Virus record (IMG/VR): IMGVR_UViG_3300034522_000052
Span: 1-60,412 of that record
Strand: one strand, 5' to 3'
Length of the DNA: 60,412 nucleotides
Source of the DNA: a virus
In this document: positions 38,465 to 47,500 of the stretch, in pieces
How the letters are laid out: each line of letters starts with the position of its first letter
Numbering within the stretch: position 1 is the stretch's first letter
Notes under the pieces: model-generated
What the model saw: only the letters and a program-made list of their open reading frames with translations
What the model was told of the DNA's origin: nothing
The model's database searches: none
Translations under genes and position numbers: made by a program

Positions 38465-41400
38465 TGGCCAAGAAACCCGCTTATCGCGCCGGCCGTGACC
38501 AGGCCGCAACAGCCGAGAGCGTGGAGCTGCTCACCGGGCAGCGTGGCGATCGCCTTGATAAGGCAGTCACTTTCCGGGAGCTGGCGGCATTGGGGCTGTC
38601 TACGCTGCGCCCTGGTGCTGGCGGTGTTTATGTCCCGGGCAAGAACCTAGACCTTTTCCCTCCGGGCCAGATGGAGTTTCCCCACGCCCCGGTCAATGTG
38701 ATCGCCAATGGCGCATTTCATACGGTCCTGGTTGAGTGGGATCCGCCGCGGTACCGGGGGCACGCTCACGCCGAGATCTGGCGAGCGGAGAGCGACAACC
38801 AAGCCCAGGCCACCCTGGTGGGGACCTCTTCGGCCAATCTCTTCTCTGACGCCATTGGCAAGGGTGCCACGTTTTACTACTGGGTGCGCTTTGTCAACGG
38901 AAAGGATGATAGGGGCCCCTTCCAGGGCATGCAGGGCATCGTGGCGGAAACCAGTCGGGATGTGCAGGACATTCTGGACGAGTTGCAGGGCAAGATTGAA
39001 AAGAGCCATCTGGTTCAGTCGTTGCTCAACCCCATAGAGGATGTTCCTCAGCTCCAGTTGGATGTGTCGATCCTAAAGCCAAAGGTCGATGAAATCGAGG
39101 TTATCCGTCCCAAGGTCGCTGCCATCGAGGGCAAGATCCCCAGTATTGAGCAGGACATTGCGATCCTAAAGCCAAAGGTCGATGAAATCGAGGTTATCCG
39201 TCCCAAGGTCGCCGCCATCGAGGGCAAGATCCCCAGTATTGAGCAGGACATTGCGATCCTAAAGCCAAAGGTCGATGAAATCGAGGTTATCCGTCCCAAG
39301 GTCGCCGCCATCGAGGGCAAGATCCCCAGTATTGAGCAGGAGTTGGCCGGGCTGGATGAGCGCCAGAAGGTAGCTCAAGAGCTGCTGGATGATGCCCAGC
39401 AGCAACTGGGGATGTCGAGCATTGAGATCGGCCTAGTGCAGGATCGCTTGAATGCGAAGCTCGATAAGTACAAGGGTGATTTCGACTCGTTCCGCGATGC
39501 GGTGTTTGTCGTGGATCCAGAAAGCGGCAGCATCACGATGGATGCGGTCAATGCGGTGCGAGAGGAGCTTCACTCTTCCATTACTGGAGTTCAGCAGGAG
39601 CTTGATGCCGTATCAGGGCAGATCACCAGCAAGGCGGATAACGTCACGGTTGATAGCCAGGGGCAGCGCATTACCGAGGCCGAGCAGCGTATCAACGGGC
39701 TCGATGCCAGCCTGAGCCAAACCGTCACCCGGGGGGAGTTCACAGGCGAACAGCAGCGGGTCACCCAGATCGGTCAAGAGCTTGATGCGACAAAAGGGGT
39801 GCTGGCCCAGAAGGCGACACAGCAAGAGGTTGACGAGCAGGGCGAGCGGCTGGCCAACGCGGAAAGCAAGCTGACGGTACACACCGATGAGCTGAGTTCA
39901 CAGGCGCAGCGCCTTGATGGGCTGGCGGCCCAGATCACCCAGGGTGACGAGACTCTTCGGGCCAGTATCACTGAGCTGGCGCGTGTTTCGGCGGAAAGCG
40001 ATCAGGTGACCACGCAGCGGGTCAGCGGGCTCGAAGTGAGGGCGGGGGCATCAGAGGCCAAGATCCAGGCGCTCGAAGAAATCTTCGCGGATGACGGTGG
40101 TATTACTGCTGGCCGATTCGACGCCATCACGGCAGAACTCGAGCTGCAGCGAGGGAATGATGACGACAACGCATCTGCTGCGATCGATGGTGCCCTGGCC
40201 GTGGATGAGCGGGATCGGGAGACGCGGAAGGCGTTCGGGGCCATCCGTACAGAGCAGAGGGTAATCCTGACGGAGCAGCAGGCCCAGGCTCAGCGCACAG
40301 CAGACATGGAAGTGAAGTTTGAAGCGAAGGACGCTGCTACCCAAGCCAGGATCTCGTCGGTTGAGAAGGTGACCTCTGATGCAGACTCGGCGCTGGCACA
40401 GCGCATTGATAACGTCACAACGGAGTTCAAGGCGGCTGATGCTCAGGTCAATGCCGATATCCTGTCGCTGGCGCGGTCGAGCGCCGCCGCGGACGAGGCC
40501 CTGTCCTTGCGCCAGGACCAATTGGCTGCGACGTTATCGAGTGCGGCGGCAGATATTGCGGCGAACATCACGCGGGAAGAATCAGCAAGGGTTACTGCCG
40601 ATGAGGCCATCTCGAGGCGGGTGTCTGAGGTTGAAGCGCAGTTTGGCAGCGATCTCGAGGATACGAATGCGAGGCTTGCGACGGAGGAGCTGACCCGGGC
40701 GAGCCAGGGGGAAGCGCTCGCCCAGCAGATCAGCACTGTAGATGCTGCTTTCAAGGCCGCGGATACAGAGCTGTCTGCCTCCCTCGCTGAGTCGAGCAAG
40801 GCCCTGGCAGATGCCAAGCAGGCACTGGGGGAGCGTATCAGCACCATCGATGTGACGGTCGAGGAGAACGCGGCCAGCATCACCGAGCTGCAGCAGGCCG
40901 TGGTGAGCAATGAGGAGTCGCTGAGCCAGCGCCAGGACAAGCTGGAATCAGAGGTAGATGTTGGCGCCGTCAGCCAGGTTGAAGGTGCCTTGGCCGGGGA
41001 TGAACGTGACCGAGAGAACCGAAAGGCTCGCGGCGTCATTCTCCAACAGCAGAGCACGCTGGCGAATCAACAGGAGGCGCAAGCCAGGACTGTTGAGCAA
41101 CTGACCGCTGAGTTTGATGCTGAGAATGCGGAGATCAGGGCGCAGATCACCAATGAGCAGTTGACCAGGGCGACGGCTGATGAGGCGCTGTCACAGCGGA
41201 TCAGTGTTGTGGATGCCGAGTTCAAGGCGGCCAATGCGGATACCAATGCCGTTATCAGCGCTCTTGAACAATCGAGCGCATCGGCTGATGAGGCGTTGTC
41301 CTTGCGCCAGGACCAATTGGCTGCGACGTTATCAAGTGCGACGGCAGATCTTGCGGCGAACATCACCCAGGAGGAATCAGCCAGGGTCACCGCAGATGAG

Positions 41401-43557
41401 GCCATTTCGAGGAGAGTGTCAGAGGTTGAAGCGCAGTTCAGCGGCGACCTTGATGAGGTGAATGCGAGGGTTGCGTCCGAGGAGCTGGCCCGAGCGAACC
41501 AAGATGAGGCGCTCGCCCAGCAGATCAGCACTGTCGATGCGGCGTTCAAGGCCGCCGATACGGCACTGTCTGCATCTCTCGCTGAATCGAGCAAAGCCAT
41601 GGCAGATGCCGACCGAGCGCTGGGTGAGCGGATCAGCACCCTTGATGTGACGGTCGGAGAGAACTCAGCCAGCATCACTGAGCTGCAGCAGGCCGTGGTG
41701 AGCAATGAGGAGTCGCTGAGCCAGCGCCAGGACAAGCTGGAATCAGAGGTAGATGTTGGCGCCGTCAGCCAGGTTGAAGGTGCCTTGGCCGGGGATGAAC
41801 GTGACCGAGAGAACCGAAAGGCTCGCGGCGTCATTCTCCAACAGCAGAGCACGCTGGCGAATCAACAGGAGGCGCAAGCCAGGACTGTTGAGCAACTGAC
41901 CGCTGAGTTTGATGCTGAAAATGCGGAGATCAGGGCGCAGATCACCAATGAGCAGTTGGTTCGATCAACGGCAGATGAAGCCCTGGCACAGAAGACATCT
42001 GTGCTTGAAGCGCAAATCGAGGGGGTGGATCAGTCCCTCTCAGCCAGTATTGCCGAGGTGGCCAGGGTCAGCGCTGATGCTGATGCCGTCATGACCGAGA
42101 AGCTGAATCAGCAACAGTCCACAATGCAAACGGCGGATGCTGAGCTTTCTAGTCGCATCAATGAAGAGGCAACCACCCGGGCTGATGCCGTCGAGTCGCT
42201 GGCCAGTCAGATCCAGCAGGTAACGGCAAACTATCAGCAGGGAGATCAGCAACTCCAAGGCCAGATCACGGCAGAGTCAGTCGCTCGTGCCGATGCGATG
42301 CAAGCCCTCGGAAGCCAGATTGATACGGTGTCTGCTGTTGCAGGTAGCAAGAATAAAACGTTCTTCCAAGCCACTGCCCCAGGGTCAGCGATGGGCACCG
42401 GTGATCTGTGGTTTGATACCGACAACAACAACAGGCCGTACCGTTACAGTGGAACTGCTTGGGTTGCCACTGACGACCCGAGGATTGCAGCCAATGCCGC
42501 CGCCGTTCAACTCCAGAGCCAAGCTATTGCAGACTTGCAAAATGGTGCCCAGGCCATGTGGACAGCGAAAGCCAGCGCGGGCCAGATCACTGCCGGGATA
42601 GGGTTGATTGCAAACTCTGACGGCACGAGTCAGGTGGCTATCTCTGCCTCTCAGGTGTTCGTATTCAACCCGAATAGTTCAACGCCCATGGCGCCGCTGT
42701 TTGCCATCGACAACGGGCAGGCCGTGATTGCCGAGGCCATCATCCGAAAGGCCACCATCCAGATCATCCAGTCAGAGAAGATCACCGCCGACTACATCAA
42801 GGCCGGGGCGAGCATCACAACCCCGTTGATTAACGGTGGCCAGATCGATATGGGCAATGCCTTCCTGTCTGGAGGGGCTGCAGGGTTCGGTAAAGGCGGG
42901 CCATATGGTGGTTGGTCATGGATGTGGCATACGATCATCTATGCCGATGGCTCGCTCTACACTGACCGTTTATTCGCCTCGAACGGATCATTTACAGGTA
43001 CAGTCAACGCCAATGCAGGCACATTCCAGAATGTCACCATCGAGGAAACCTGCAATGTGAAAGGCACTGTCTATGCCAACAAGATTGTTGGGGATGTGCT
43101 GAGTGCTAAGGTTGTCAGTGCGAACTCAACAGACAGCGCAGGGAGTGGTCATGTAGTGGCATCGGCGTCCGTAAAAGGTTCGAGGACTCATGCCGCAAAC
43201 TTGTATTGCCTTGGGGTAACAGTTGAGGTGTATGCGTCGGGTGGATATCGGCCAGGTGGTAACGATCAGGATGTGCCGGCGACCATATCGGGCCGCCTCG
43301 TTCTGACAAATTCAGCCGGGGGCATCATCGCGACAGCCCCATTCAAGGTGAGATCAGAAAGCAACATTTCAATTGCCGAAGCCAGCCAATCGATAACAAT
43401 CCAAGGTGGGTTTGACGCTGGTACTGGCGCGGCCTCCATATCCTGCGCGGTCATCATAGATTCTAAGTCTGCGTCATACGGCGGTAGTGCAGGTGTTAGG
43501 GTCCCCGCTCAAAGCATTGCATTCTGCTTGCTACCCTCAGGGAGCCAGTTTAATTGA
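38464..43557 (+). CDS. Giant central tail fiber / host-specificity protein (1697 aa)
   Basis: Residues about 75-150 are a fibronectin type III domain (VLVEWDPPRYRGHAHAEIWR). Residues 200-1290 are a long coiled coil with two repeat systems: three near-identical 31-residue units (ILKPKVDEIEVIRPKVAAIE...) and 265-residue units starting GALAGDERDRENRKARG. The C-terminus (LFAIDNGQAVIAEAIIRKAT, IQSEKITADYIKAG) is the DUF1983-type end of lambda J-like proteins, and the last 150 residues are a distinct, lower-GC tip. A trimeric fiber is likely. Confidence 0.82.
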   Translation: MAKKPAYRAGRDQAATAESVELLTGQRGDRLDKAVTFRELAALGLSTLRPGAGGVYVPGKNLDLFPPGQMEFPHAPVNVIANGAFHTVLVEWDPPRYRGHAHAEIWRAESDNQAQATLVGTSSANLFSDAIGKGATFYYWVRFVNGKDDRGPFQGMQGIVAETSRDVQDILDELQGKIEKSHLVQSLLNPIEDVPQLQLDVSILKPKVDEIEVIRPKVAAIEGKIPSIEQDIAILKPKVDEIEVIRPKVAAIEGKIPSIEQDIAILKPKVDEIEVIRPKVAAIEGKIPSIEQELAGLDERQKVAQELLDDAQQQLGMSSIEIGLVQDRLNAKLDKYKGDFDSFRDAVFVVDPESGSITMDAVNAVREELHSSITGVQQELDAVSGQITSKADNVTVDSQGQRITEAEQRINGLDASLSQTVTRGEFTGEQQRVTQIGQELDATKGVLAQKATQQEVDEQGERLANAESKLTVHTDELSSQAQRLDGLAAQITQGDETLRASITELARVSAESDQVTTQRVSGLEVRAGASEAKIQALEEIFADDGGITAGRFDAITAELELQRGNDDDNASAAIDGALAVDERDRETRKAFGAIRTEQRVILTEQQAQAQRTADMEVKFEAKDAATQARISSVEKVTSDADSALAQRIDNVTTEFKAADAQVNADILSLARSSAAADEALSLRQDQLAATLSSAAADIAANITREESARVTADEAISRRVSEVEAQFGSDLEDTNARLATEELTRASQGEALAQQISTVDAAFKAADTELSASLAESSKALADAKQALGERISTIDVTVEENAASITELQQAVVSNEESLSQRQDKLESEVDVGAVSQVEGALAGDERDRENRKARGVILQQQSTLANQQEAQARTVEQLTAEFDAENAEIRAQITNEQLTRATADEALSQRISVVDAEFKAANADTNAVISALEQSSASADEALSLRQDQLAATLSSATADLAANITQEESARVTADEAISRRVSEVEAQFSGDLDEVNARVASEELARANQDEALAQQISTVDAAFKAADTALSASLAESSKAMADADRALGERISTLDVTVGENSASITELQQAVVSNEESLSQRQDKLESEVDVGAVSQVEGALAGDERDRENRKARGVILQQQSTLANQQEAQARTVEQLTAEFDAENAEIRAQITNEQLVRSTADEALAQKTSVLEAQIEGVDQSLSASIAEVARVSADADAVMTEKLNQQQSTMQTADAELSSRINEEATTRADAVESLASQIQQVTANYQQGDQQLQGQITAESVARADAMQALGSQIDTVSAVAGSKNKTFFQATAPGSAMGTGDLWFDTDNNNRPYRYSGTAWVATDDPRIAANAAAVQLQSQAIADLQNGAQAMWTAKASAGQITAGIGLIANSDGTSQVAISASQVFVFNPNSSTPMAPLFAIDNGQAVIAEAIIRKATIQIIQSEKITADYIKAGASITTPLINGGQIDMGNAFLSGGAAGFGKGGPYGGWSWMWHTIIYADGSLYTDRLFASNGSFTGTVNANAGTFQNVTIEETCNVKGTVYANKIVGDVLSAKVVSANSTDSAGSGHVVASASVKGSRTHAANLYCLGVTVEVYASGGYRPGGNDQDVPATISGRLVLTNSAGGIIATAPFKVRSESNISIAEASQSITIQGGFDAGTGAASISCAVIIDSKSASYGGSAGVRVPAQSIAFCLLPSGSQFN
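39069..39341 (+). repeat. Three tandem 93-bp repeats in the fiber gene
   Basis: Units start at 39069, 39162 and 39255. Copies 2 and 3 are identical over nearly the full length and copy 1 differs by GCT for GCC. 93 bp keeps the frame, so unit number can vary and lengthen or shorten the coiled coil by 31 residues. Confidence 0.9.
40186..41960 (+). repeat. 795-bp (265-codon) internal duplications in the fiber gene
   Basis: Homologous units begin near 40186, 40981 and 41776 (third partial). The block 40885-41165 recurs at 41680-41960 almost without change, while the rest of each unit has diverged, pointing to older duplication followed by recent copying. Confidence 0.85.
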
Positions 43558-43916
43558 TGAAAGCCGCTCTGGGCCGGATAGGAAAATCGGTAGGAGAGCC
43601 CAACCTACCAAGCAACATCGCCAGCGCCTGCCATCAAAAGCAGGCGTTTTTGTTTGTGCGCGGTGCTGACGGGTTTGTGCTCAAGCCACAGGCAGAAGAT
43701 GGCGTGATCGGCGTCCTGGTCTGGGTGGGGTGGGGTGATGGCGGGGCACCGGAGCGACACCTGCCGGAAGTGAAGCGCCTGGCACGCCTGATTGGGGCAC
43801 GCTGGCTGCGCTTCCACTCGGCGCGTAAGGGGTGGCTCAAGGTCGCACCAAGAATGGGATGGGTCCGTCAGCCGGATGATGCTGATGGGCTCTATGTGTT
43901 TCAGATCAACCTATGA
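43557..43916 (+). CDS. Small virion-region protein, possibly GNAT-like (119 aa)
   Basis: ATG overlaps the fiber stop (TGATG). FVRGADGFVLKPQAEDGVIG, VKRLARLIGARWLRFHSARK and RMGWVRQPDDADGLYVFQI give a beta-alpha pattern seen in phage proteins with an acetyltransferase-like fold. The match is by eye and weak. Confidence 0.55.
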   Translation: MKAALGRIGKSVGEPNLPSNIASACHQKQAFLFVRGADGFVLKPQAEDGVIGVLVWVGWGDGGAPERHLPEVKRLARLIGARWLRFHSARKGWLKVAPRMGWVRQPDDADGLYVFQINL

Positions 43917-43926
43917 GGTGTAGGTG

Positions 43927-44559
43927 ATGGGGAAGGGTGGCTCGAACGAAATTCAGGAGACCGAGGCTCAGAAGGCTGCGGCCAGTGTGGCCATGGAGCA
44001 GTGGGACCTCTACAAGAATGACCTGCAGCAGTACGAGGACCTCTTCATGGAGAAGGTGGATGACCTCAACAGCGAGGGGGAGTTCGACAAACTGGCAGGC
44101 ACGGCAGCGCTTGGCACTGCTCAATCCTTTGGTGAGGCGCGCGCCGGGCTGGCTGACTCCATGGCTGCCAGTGGAGTAGATCCAACCAGCGGCAGGTACC
44201 AGGAGGCGATGGAAGGACTGGCAACGGACCAAGCCCTGAGTCAGACCGATACCACTAACCGCGCACAGTCCAGCCAGCAGGACAAGCATGTTGCTGGGCT
44301 CAAGGATGTGGTGAGCATTGGCGCAGGGCAGAAGGCTGAATCGCTGGCTGGTATGGGGGATGTGGCCACAACCAGCTTGCGCAAGGCGACCAGTGATGCA
44401 CAGAGCTCTTACCAAAGCCAGCAGGCGACGGCTGGTTTGGTGGGAACCCTGGCAGGAGCTGCCACCTCGTATGGGCTGGCCAGCCTGAAAGCGCCGGCTG
44501 CAACGGAGATCAAGAAAATCAGCCCGACAGCATCCGTGCTGCAGGGCAAGGGTTACTAA
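43927..44559 (+). CDS. Internal virion protein candidate (210 aa)
   Basis: EAQKAAASVAMEQWDLYKND, a helical middle and a Gly/Ala C-terminal segment (ATAGLVGTLAGAATSYGLAS). Ser/Gln/Ala-rich composition and position fit an ejected internal protein. Confidence 0.6.
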   Translation: MGKGGSNEIQETEAQKAAASVAMEQWDLYKNDLQQYEDLFMEKVDDLNSEGEFDKLAGTAALGTAQSFGEARAGLADSMAASGVDPTSGRYQEAMEGLATDQALSQTDTTNRAQSSQQDKHVAGLKDVVSIGAGQKAESLAGMGDVATTSLRKATSDAQSSYQSQQATAGLVGTLAGAATSYGLASLKAPAATEIKKISPTASVLQGKGY

Positions 44560-44568
44560 GGGGGTTCC

Positions 44569-44949
44569 ATGGGTTACGCCGCAGACACTTACGCCAAAAT
44601 CACCCGAGAGCAGTACCAGGACTGGAAGACGCGCTTCTACCCCAAGCAGCAGGAGCTGATGGAGTTGGCCACCAACGGCCAGCTACTGCGGGAGCAACTG
44701 GGGCGGGTGGATGAGAACAACGCCAACGCGCTCCGCTCAGCTCAGCAGGCTACGGCCAACCGCAATGCGCGGATGGGGCTGGGCACCAGCAGCAATGCCA
44801 ATGATAACAGCCAGGGGCTGCGCATGGCGCTGATGACGGCAGGCACCGAGAACGGCCTGCGTGAACAGGAGCGGACCCGGCAAATGGGGATCCTGACCGG
44901 CGCGGATGCGGGGCTGCGTGAGGCAATTAAAACCGGAGGGGGTGTGTGA
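44569..44949 (+). CDS. Internal virion protein candidate (126 aa)
   Basis: MGYAADTYAKITREQYQDWK, a helical middle rich in Asn/Ala (NARMGLGTSSNANDNSQGLR). Ribosome site AAGGGGG. Belongs with its neighbours to a row of small helical proteins; function inferred from context only. Confidence 0.55.
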   Translation: MGYAADTYAKITREQYQDWKTRFYPKQQELMELATNGQLLREQLGRVDENNANALRSAQQATANRNARMGLGTSSNANDNSQGLRMALMTAGTENGLREQERTRQMGILTGADAGLREAIKTGGGV

Positions 44950-45206
44950 TGGGGTACGGCATTTTGGATATCGGCGGTCAGACTCGCCAGCAAGGTCTGG
45001 CAGGCCTGCGCGATGCGGCCAACCGAGAGTCGGAGATGGAGGCTGCCAACAAGAGTCTCAAGACCGCTCGCAAGGGGCAAACCCTGAGCACCATCGGTAC
45101 TGGCGCATCGATGGGCGCCATGTTGGGCATGGCGGGTTCACTCGGTGGCCCTCTGGGCGCACTGGCAGGTGCTGGGGTTGGTTTTCTGGCAGACAGCTTG
45201 TTTTAA
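44949..45206 (+). CDS. Glycine-rich small ejection-type protein (85 aa)
   Basis: ATG overlaps the previous stop (TGATG). Polar first half; second half is a membrane-active Gly/Ala stretch (TGASMGAMLGMAGSLGGPLG, ALAGAGVGFLADSLF) with GxxxG spacing, as in proteins forming the DNA-ejection channel. Confidence 0.6.
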   Translation: MGYGILDIGGQTRQQGLAGLRDAANRESEMEAANKSLKTARKGQTLSTIGTGASMGAMLGMAGSLGGPLGALAGAGVGFLADSLF

Positions 45207-45212
45207 GGAGGC

Positions 45213-46835
45213 ATGATGAGCGTATCGGGATTGGCGGAAGGTTTTCTGGCTGGCTTCAACACCATGGACCGCTACCAGCGGGGCCAGAAAGAGGACGCTC
45301 GGCAAGAGCGCGAGTTGGGGCTGCGCGATGCAATGGTGAAGCAGAACAAGGAGAACTCAGATCGCGACTTCTCTCTTCGGAAGGCCACTTTTGACAACTC
45401 GGTTGAGCAACAGAAAACAGCCAAGGAGCAATGGGGGCAGGAGTTTGACCTCAAAAAGAAAGAGGCGGGTAGCCTGCGGGATTACCGCAATGCCAACTTG
45501 GTGCTCGCTCAGGCTGCGGAGGGGAGGGCCAAACAAGAGAGTGACTGGCTGGTAAGTGAGAGAGTAAACCAAAAGCTTCTTGAGGATAGCCTGCCATTGA
45601 TTGACTCTGCATTCCAAGCGAGATTAAGGGGCGAGGCGGATCCGGCAGGGTATGTTGACCTGATGAAGAACAAGGAGTTCCAGAAGGGCGGAGCCCTCTA
45701 CCGGTTCAATTTTGACCGATACAGTGATAATCAGCACCTTCAGGACGCTCGGCAAATCGTGCCGCAAATTTCTGGCCTGATGAAGGATATCGACTCTGGG
45801 AAATTGAGTTGGGAAAATGAGGATGATCAGCGAGCCATTGTCCAACGCATCAACTCGTCGAAAATAATTGGCCCATTAAATACCATCTTGGAGCAGGAGG
45901 TTAAGCGCGGTATTGGCGAGGTCGATGCGGCATCTGGTAAAAAAATCACAGATAAAGAGCTGACGCATGTCATTCCAACTCAAGATGGGCGCGGTGTCAT
46001 GTATGGACTGAAGGTAACTTATGCTGACGGCAGCACTGCTGATAGCGTAGTGACCGAAGGTCGAAGCACGCAGCCAGGCGATCCGGTTAAAGTCTCAAAA
46101 TGGGGGGATCTGATAAAGACGGTGTACCAGCGTAGCCAGATGTACCATCAGCTTAGTGGGGCAGGGCAAAACCGCGAGACACTAAACCGTGTTGGTCAGA
46201 ACCTTGGCTTAGCCCAACAAGCTGACTTGAAAGGTCATAAGCAGGCGAGTGTTGACTTGATCAAGGAGCTCAACAAAAACGTAGCAAAAGTTCTCTCCAG
46301 TGATGCAGTGGGCAGTCTGGAAGAGAGGCAAGCACAAGCCAAACAACTACTCGCAAGTTACGAAGAAAACCAAGCCAAAATAGACAGCATCTATGGCGTC
46401 AGCAATGGTGCAGCGCCGGATGAATCATCTGGTGTCAATCCTGAGCAGTGGAGCCAGGGCAACCCTGAACGCCAGCAGTTTATGAGGGAGGCTGAGCAGG
46501 GGGGGTGGCTTGGCAGCTATCTTGAAAGCCCGGAAAAAATGGACGGTGCCTTTGCGTTATGGCGCCAAGCTGTTGCGAAAGAGGAGGCAGCCAAGCAAGC
46601 GGCGGCATCTGCTGAGAGGATTCGTGAAATTGAAGGGCCGAAAGAACCACAGCGGCCTAGCATTGCGCAAGCCAGACAGCTGGCGAGCGCCAATATGGCC
46701 ACAGGTTCAGGAAAACCGCCCCAGCCATACGGCAAACCAGTTGACGTCATGGGTTTAATCAAGGCTCACAACCAAAGTAACGCTGACAAGCAGGCTTCTG
46801 ACGGTTACGGATTGTACCAGCATGGTTACAAGTAA
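45213..46835 (+). CDS. Internal virion protein (540 aa)
   Basis: Almost entirely helical. MSVSGLAEGFLAGFNTMDRY, RQERELGLRDAMVKQNKENS, a central beta patch (DGRGVMYGLKVTYADGSTAD) and a Gln/Ala-rich C-terminus. AAGGAGG upstream. Position before the giant protein suggests a large ejection protein. GC content drops in 45450-46400. Confidence 0.65.
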   Translation: MMSVSGLAEGFLAGFNTMDRYQRGQKEDARQERELGLRDAMVKQNKENSDRDFSLRKATFDNSVEQQKTAKEQWGQEFDLKKKEAGSLRDYRNANLVLAQAAEGRAKQESDWLVSERVNQKLLEDSLPLIDSAFQARLRGEADPAGYVDLMKNKEFQKGGALYRFNFDRYSDNQHLQDARQIVPQISGLMKDIDSGKLSWENEDDQRAIVQRINSSKIIGPLNTILEQEVKRGIGEVDAASGKKITDKELTHVIPTQDGRGVMYGLKVTYADGSTADSVVTEGRSTQPGDPVKVSKWGDLIKTVYQRSQMYHQLSGAGQNRETLNRVGQNLGLAQQADLKGHKQASVDLIKELNKNVAKVLSSDAVGSLEERQAQAKQLLASYEENQAKIDSIYGVSNGAAPDESSGVNPEQWSQGNPERQQFMREAEQGGWLGSYLESPEKMDGAFALWRQAVAKEEAAKQAAASAERIREIEGPKEPQRPSIAQARQLASANMATGSGKPPQPYGKPVDVMGLIKAHNQSNADKQASDGYGLYQHGYK

Positions 46836-46898
46836 TCGGTTTGCTCGGTTGCGGAGCCTATCAGGCGATGAGTTTGGCTCAAGCAAGGAGGTAAGGCA

Positions 46899-46919
46899 GG
46901 CCGGGGCTCCCCGGCCTTT
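46899..46919 (+). terminator. Terminator between internal protein gene and the first immI-like cassette
   Basis: GGCCGGGG/CCCCGGCC with TTT. It also lies just after the stop of the minus-strand Mnt-like gene, but its T-run is on the plus strand. Confidence 0.65.
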
Positions 46920-46921
46920 GG

Positions 46922-47155
46922 TTATTTATCCTGGTTGCCGCTCATTGCGTCATCGAAGAGTTTGTTGATGACCGCCTTAATCTCTTCGTAGCTGGCTTGT
47001 TGAGGGGTGTCCCCACGATTAATCGCGTCTTGGAGTATCTGCACGATTTCCGAGTTCATTGATCGGCCATTCTTCCTCGCGCGCTCCTGAATTTTAATTT
47101 TTAAATCATCAGGCAACCTGACTCCAAGCGGGGCGATATTGCTTGCTCCTTTCAT
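46922..47155 (-). CDS. Mnt/Arc-type ribbon-helix-helix repressor, cassette 1
   Basis: 77 residues. GVRLPDDLKIKIQERARKNG and RSMNSEIVQILQDAI are the Arc-family strand-helix-helix core, with a C-terminal helix extension as in Mnt. Divergent from the Arc-like gene at 47266; three palindromic operators lie between. By analogy with P22 immI it should repress the antirepressor transcript in the lysogen. Confidence 0.88.
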   Translation of the reverse strand: MKGASNIAPLGVRLPDDLKIKIQERARKNGRSMNSEIVQILQDAINRGDTPQQASYEEIKAVINKLFDDAMSGNQDK

Positions 47156-47180
47156 GCGTGACCTCTGGCAAAAAAAATAT

Positions 47181-47251
47181 CTACATAATGTAGCAATTTC
47201 TCACTTGACTGAATAGCTACATGATGTAGAGTTTGTGTCTACATGGTGTAG
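47181..47251. promoter_or_regulatory. Three operator palindromes, cassette 1
   Basis: CTACATAATGTAG (47181-47193), CTACATGATGTAG (47217-47229) and CTACATGGTGTAG (47239-47251). They fill the gap between the divergent ribbon-helix-helix genes. A plus-strand promoter with TTGACT at 47205-47210 would place its -10 in or next to the second operator. Confidence 0.85.
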
Positions 47252-47265
47252 GTATTGGAGCGACG

Positions 47266-47421
47266 ATGAAGACGAGCAGCATCCCGCCATTTGGCGTTCG
47301 GATGGAAAAAGAACTGAAAGACTTGCTGGCCAAGCAGGCAAGGAAAAATGGGAGATCTCTTAACTCTGAAGTGGTCCAGATCCTGAAAGAGGCACTTAAG
47401 TATGAAGAGAAAGATGTGTGA
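47266..47421 (+). CDS. Arc-like repressor, cassette 1 (51 aa)
   Basis: MKTSSIPPFGVRMEKELKDL, LAKQARKNGRSLNSEVVQIL: a minimal Arc protein (P22 Arc has 53 residues). First gene of the rightward antirepressor transcript, so it should limit its own expression as Arc does. ATG behind TTGGAG. Confidence 0.88.
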   Translation: MKTSSIPPFGVRMEKELKDLLAKQARKNGRSLNSEVVQILKEALKYEEKDV

Positions 47422-47435
47422 GGGTGTAAATGGCT

Positions 47436-47465
47436 CGGCCCCGGCGGGTGCAACCGCCAAGGCCG
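47436..47465 (+). promoter_or_regulatory. Conserved two-part hairpin before antirepressor 1
   Basis: CGGCC, 2 bases, GGCGG, 6-base loop, CCGCC, 2 bases, GGCCG. It lies 15 bases after the Arc-like stop. The same 5-2-5-6-5-2-5 layout occurs in cassette 2 at the same distance, with a paired change inside the inner stem. Confidence 0.8.
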
Positions 47466-47500
47466 AAGGATGTAAATCAAACCAAGTTGAGGACCTGTGT

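Noticed and set aside
39069-39341. CRISPR array
   Set aside because: Repeats are contiguous 93-bp coding units without spacers. No other spaced repeat set or cas gene is present.
39048-41852. Serine-rich minus-strand frames of 90, 204 and 261 codons
   Set aside because: Antisense of the repeated coiled coil; the Ser/Ala richness simply mirrors GCN and GAN codons.
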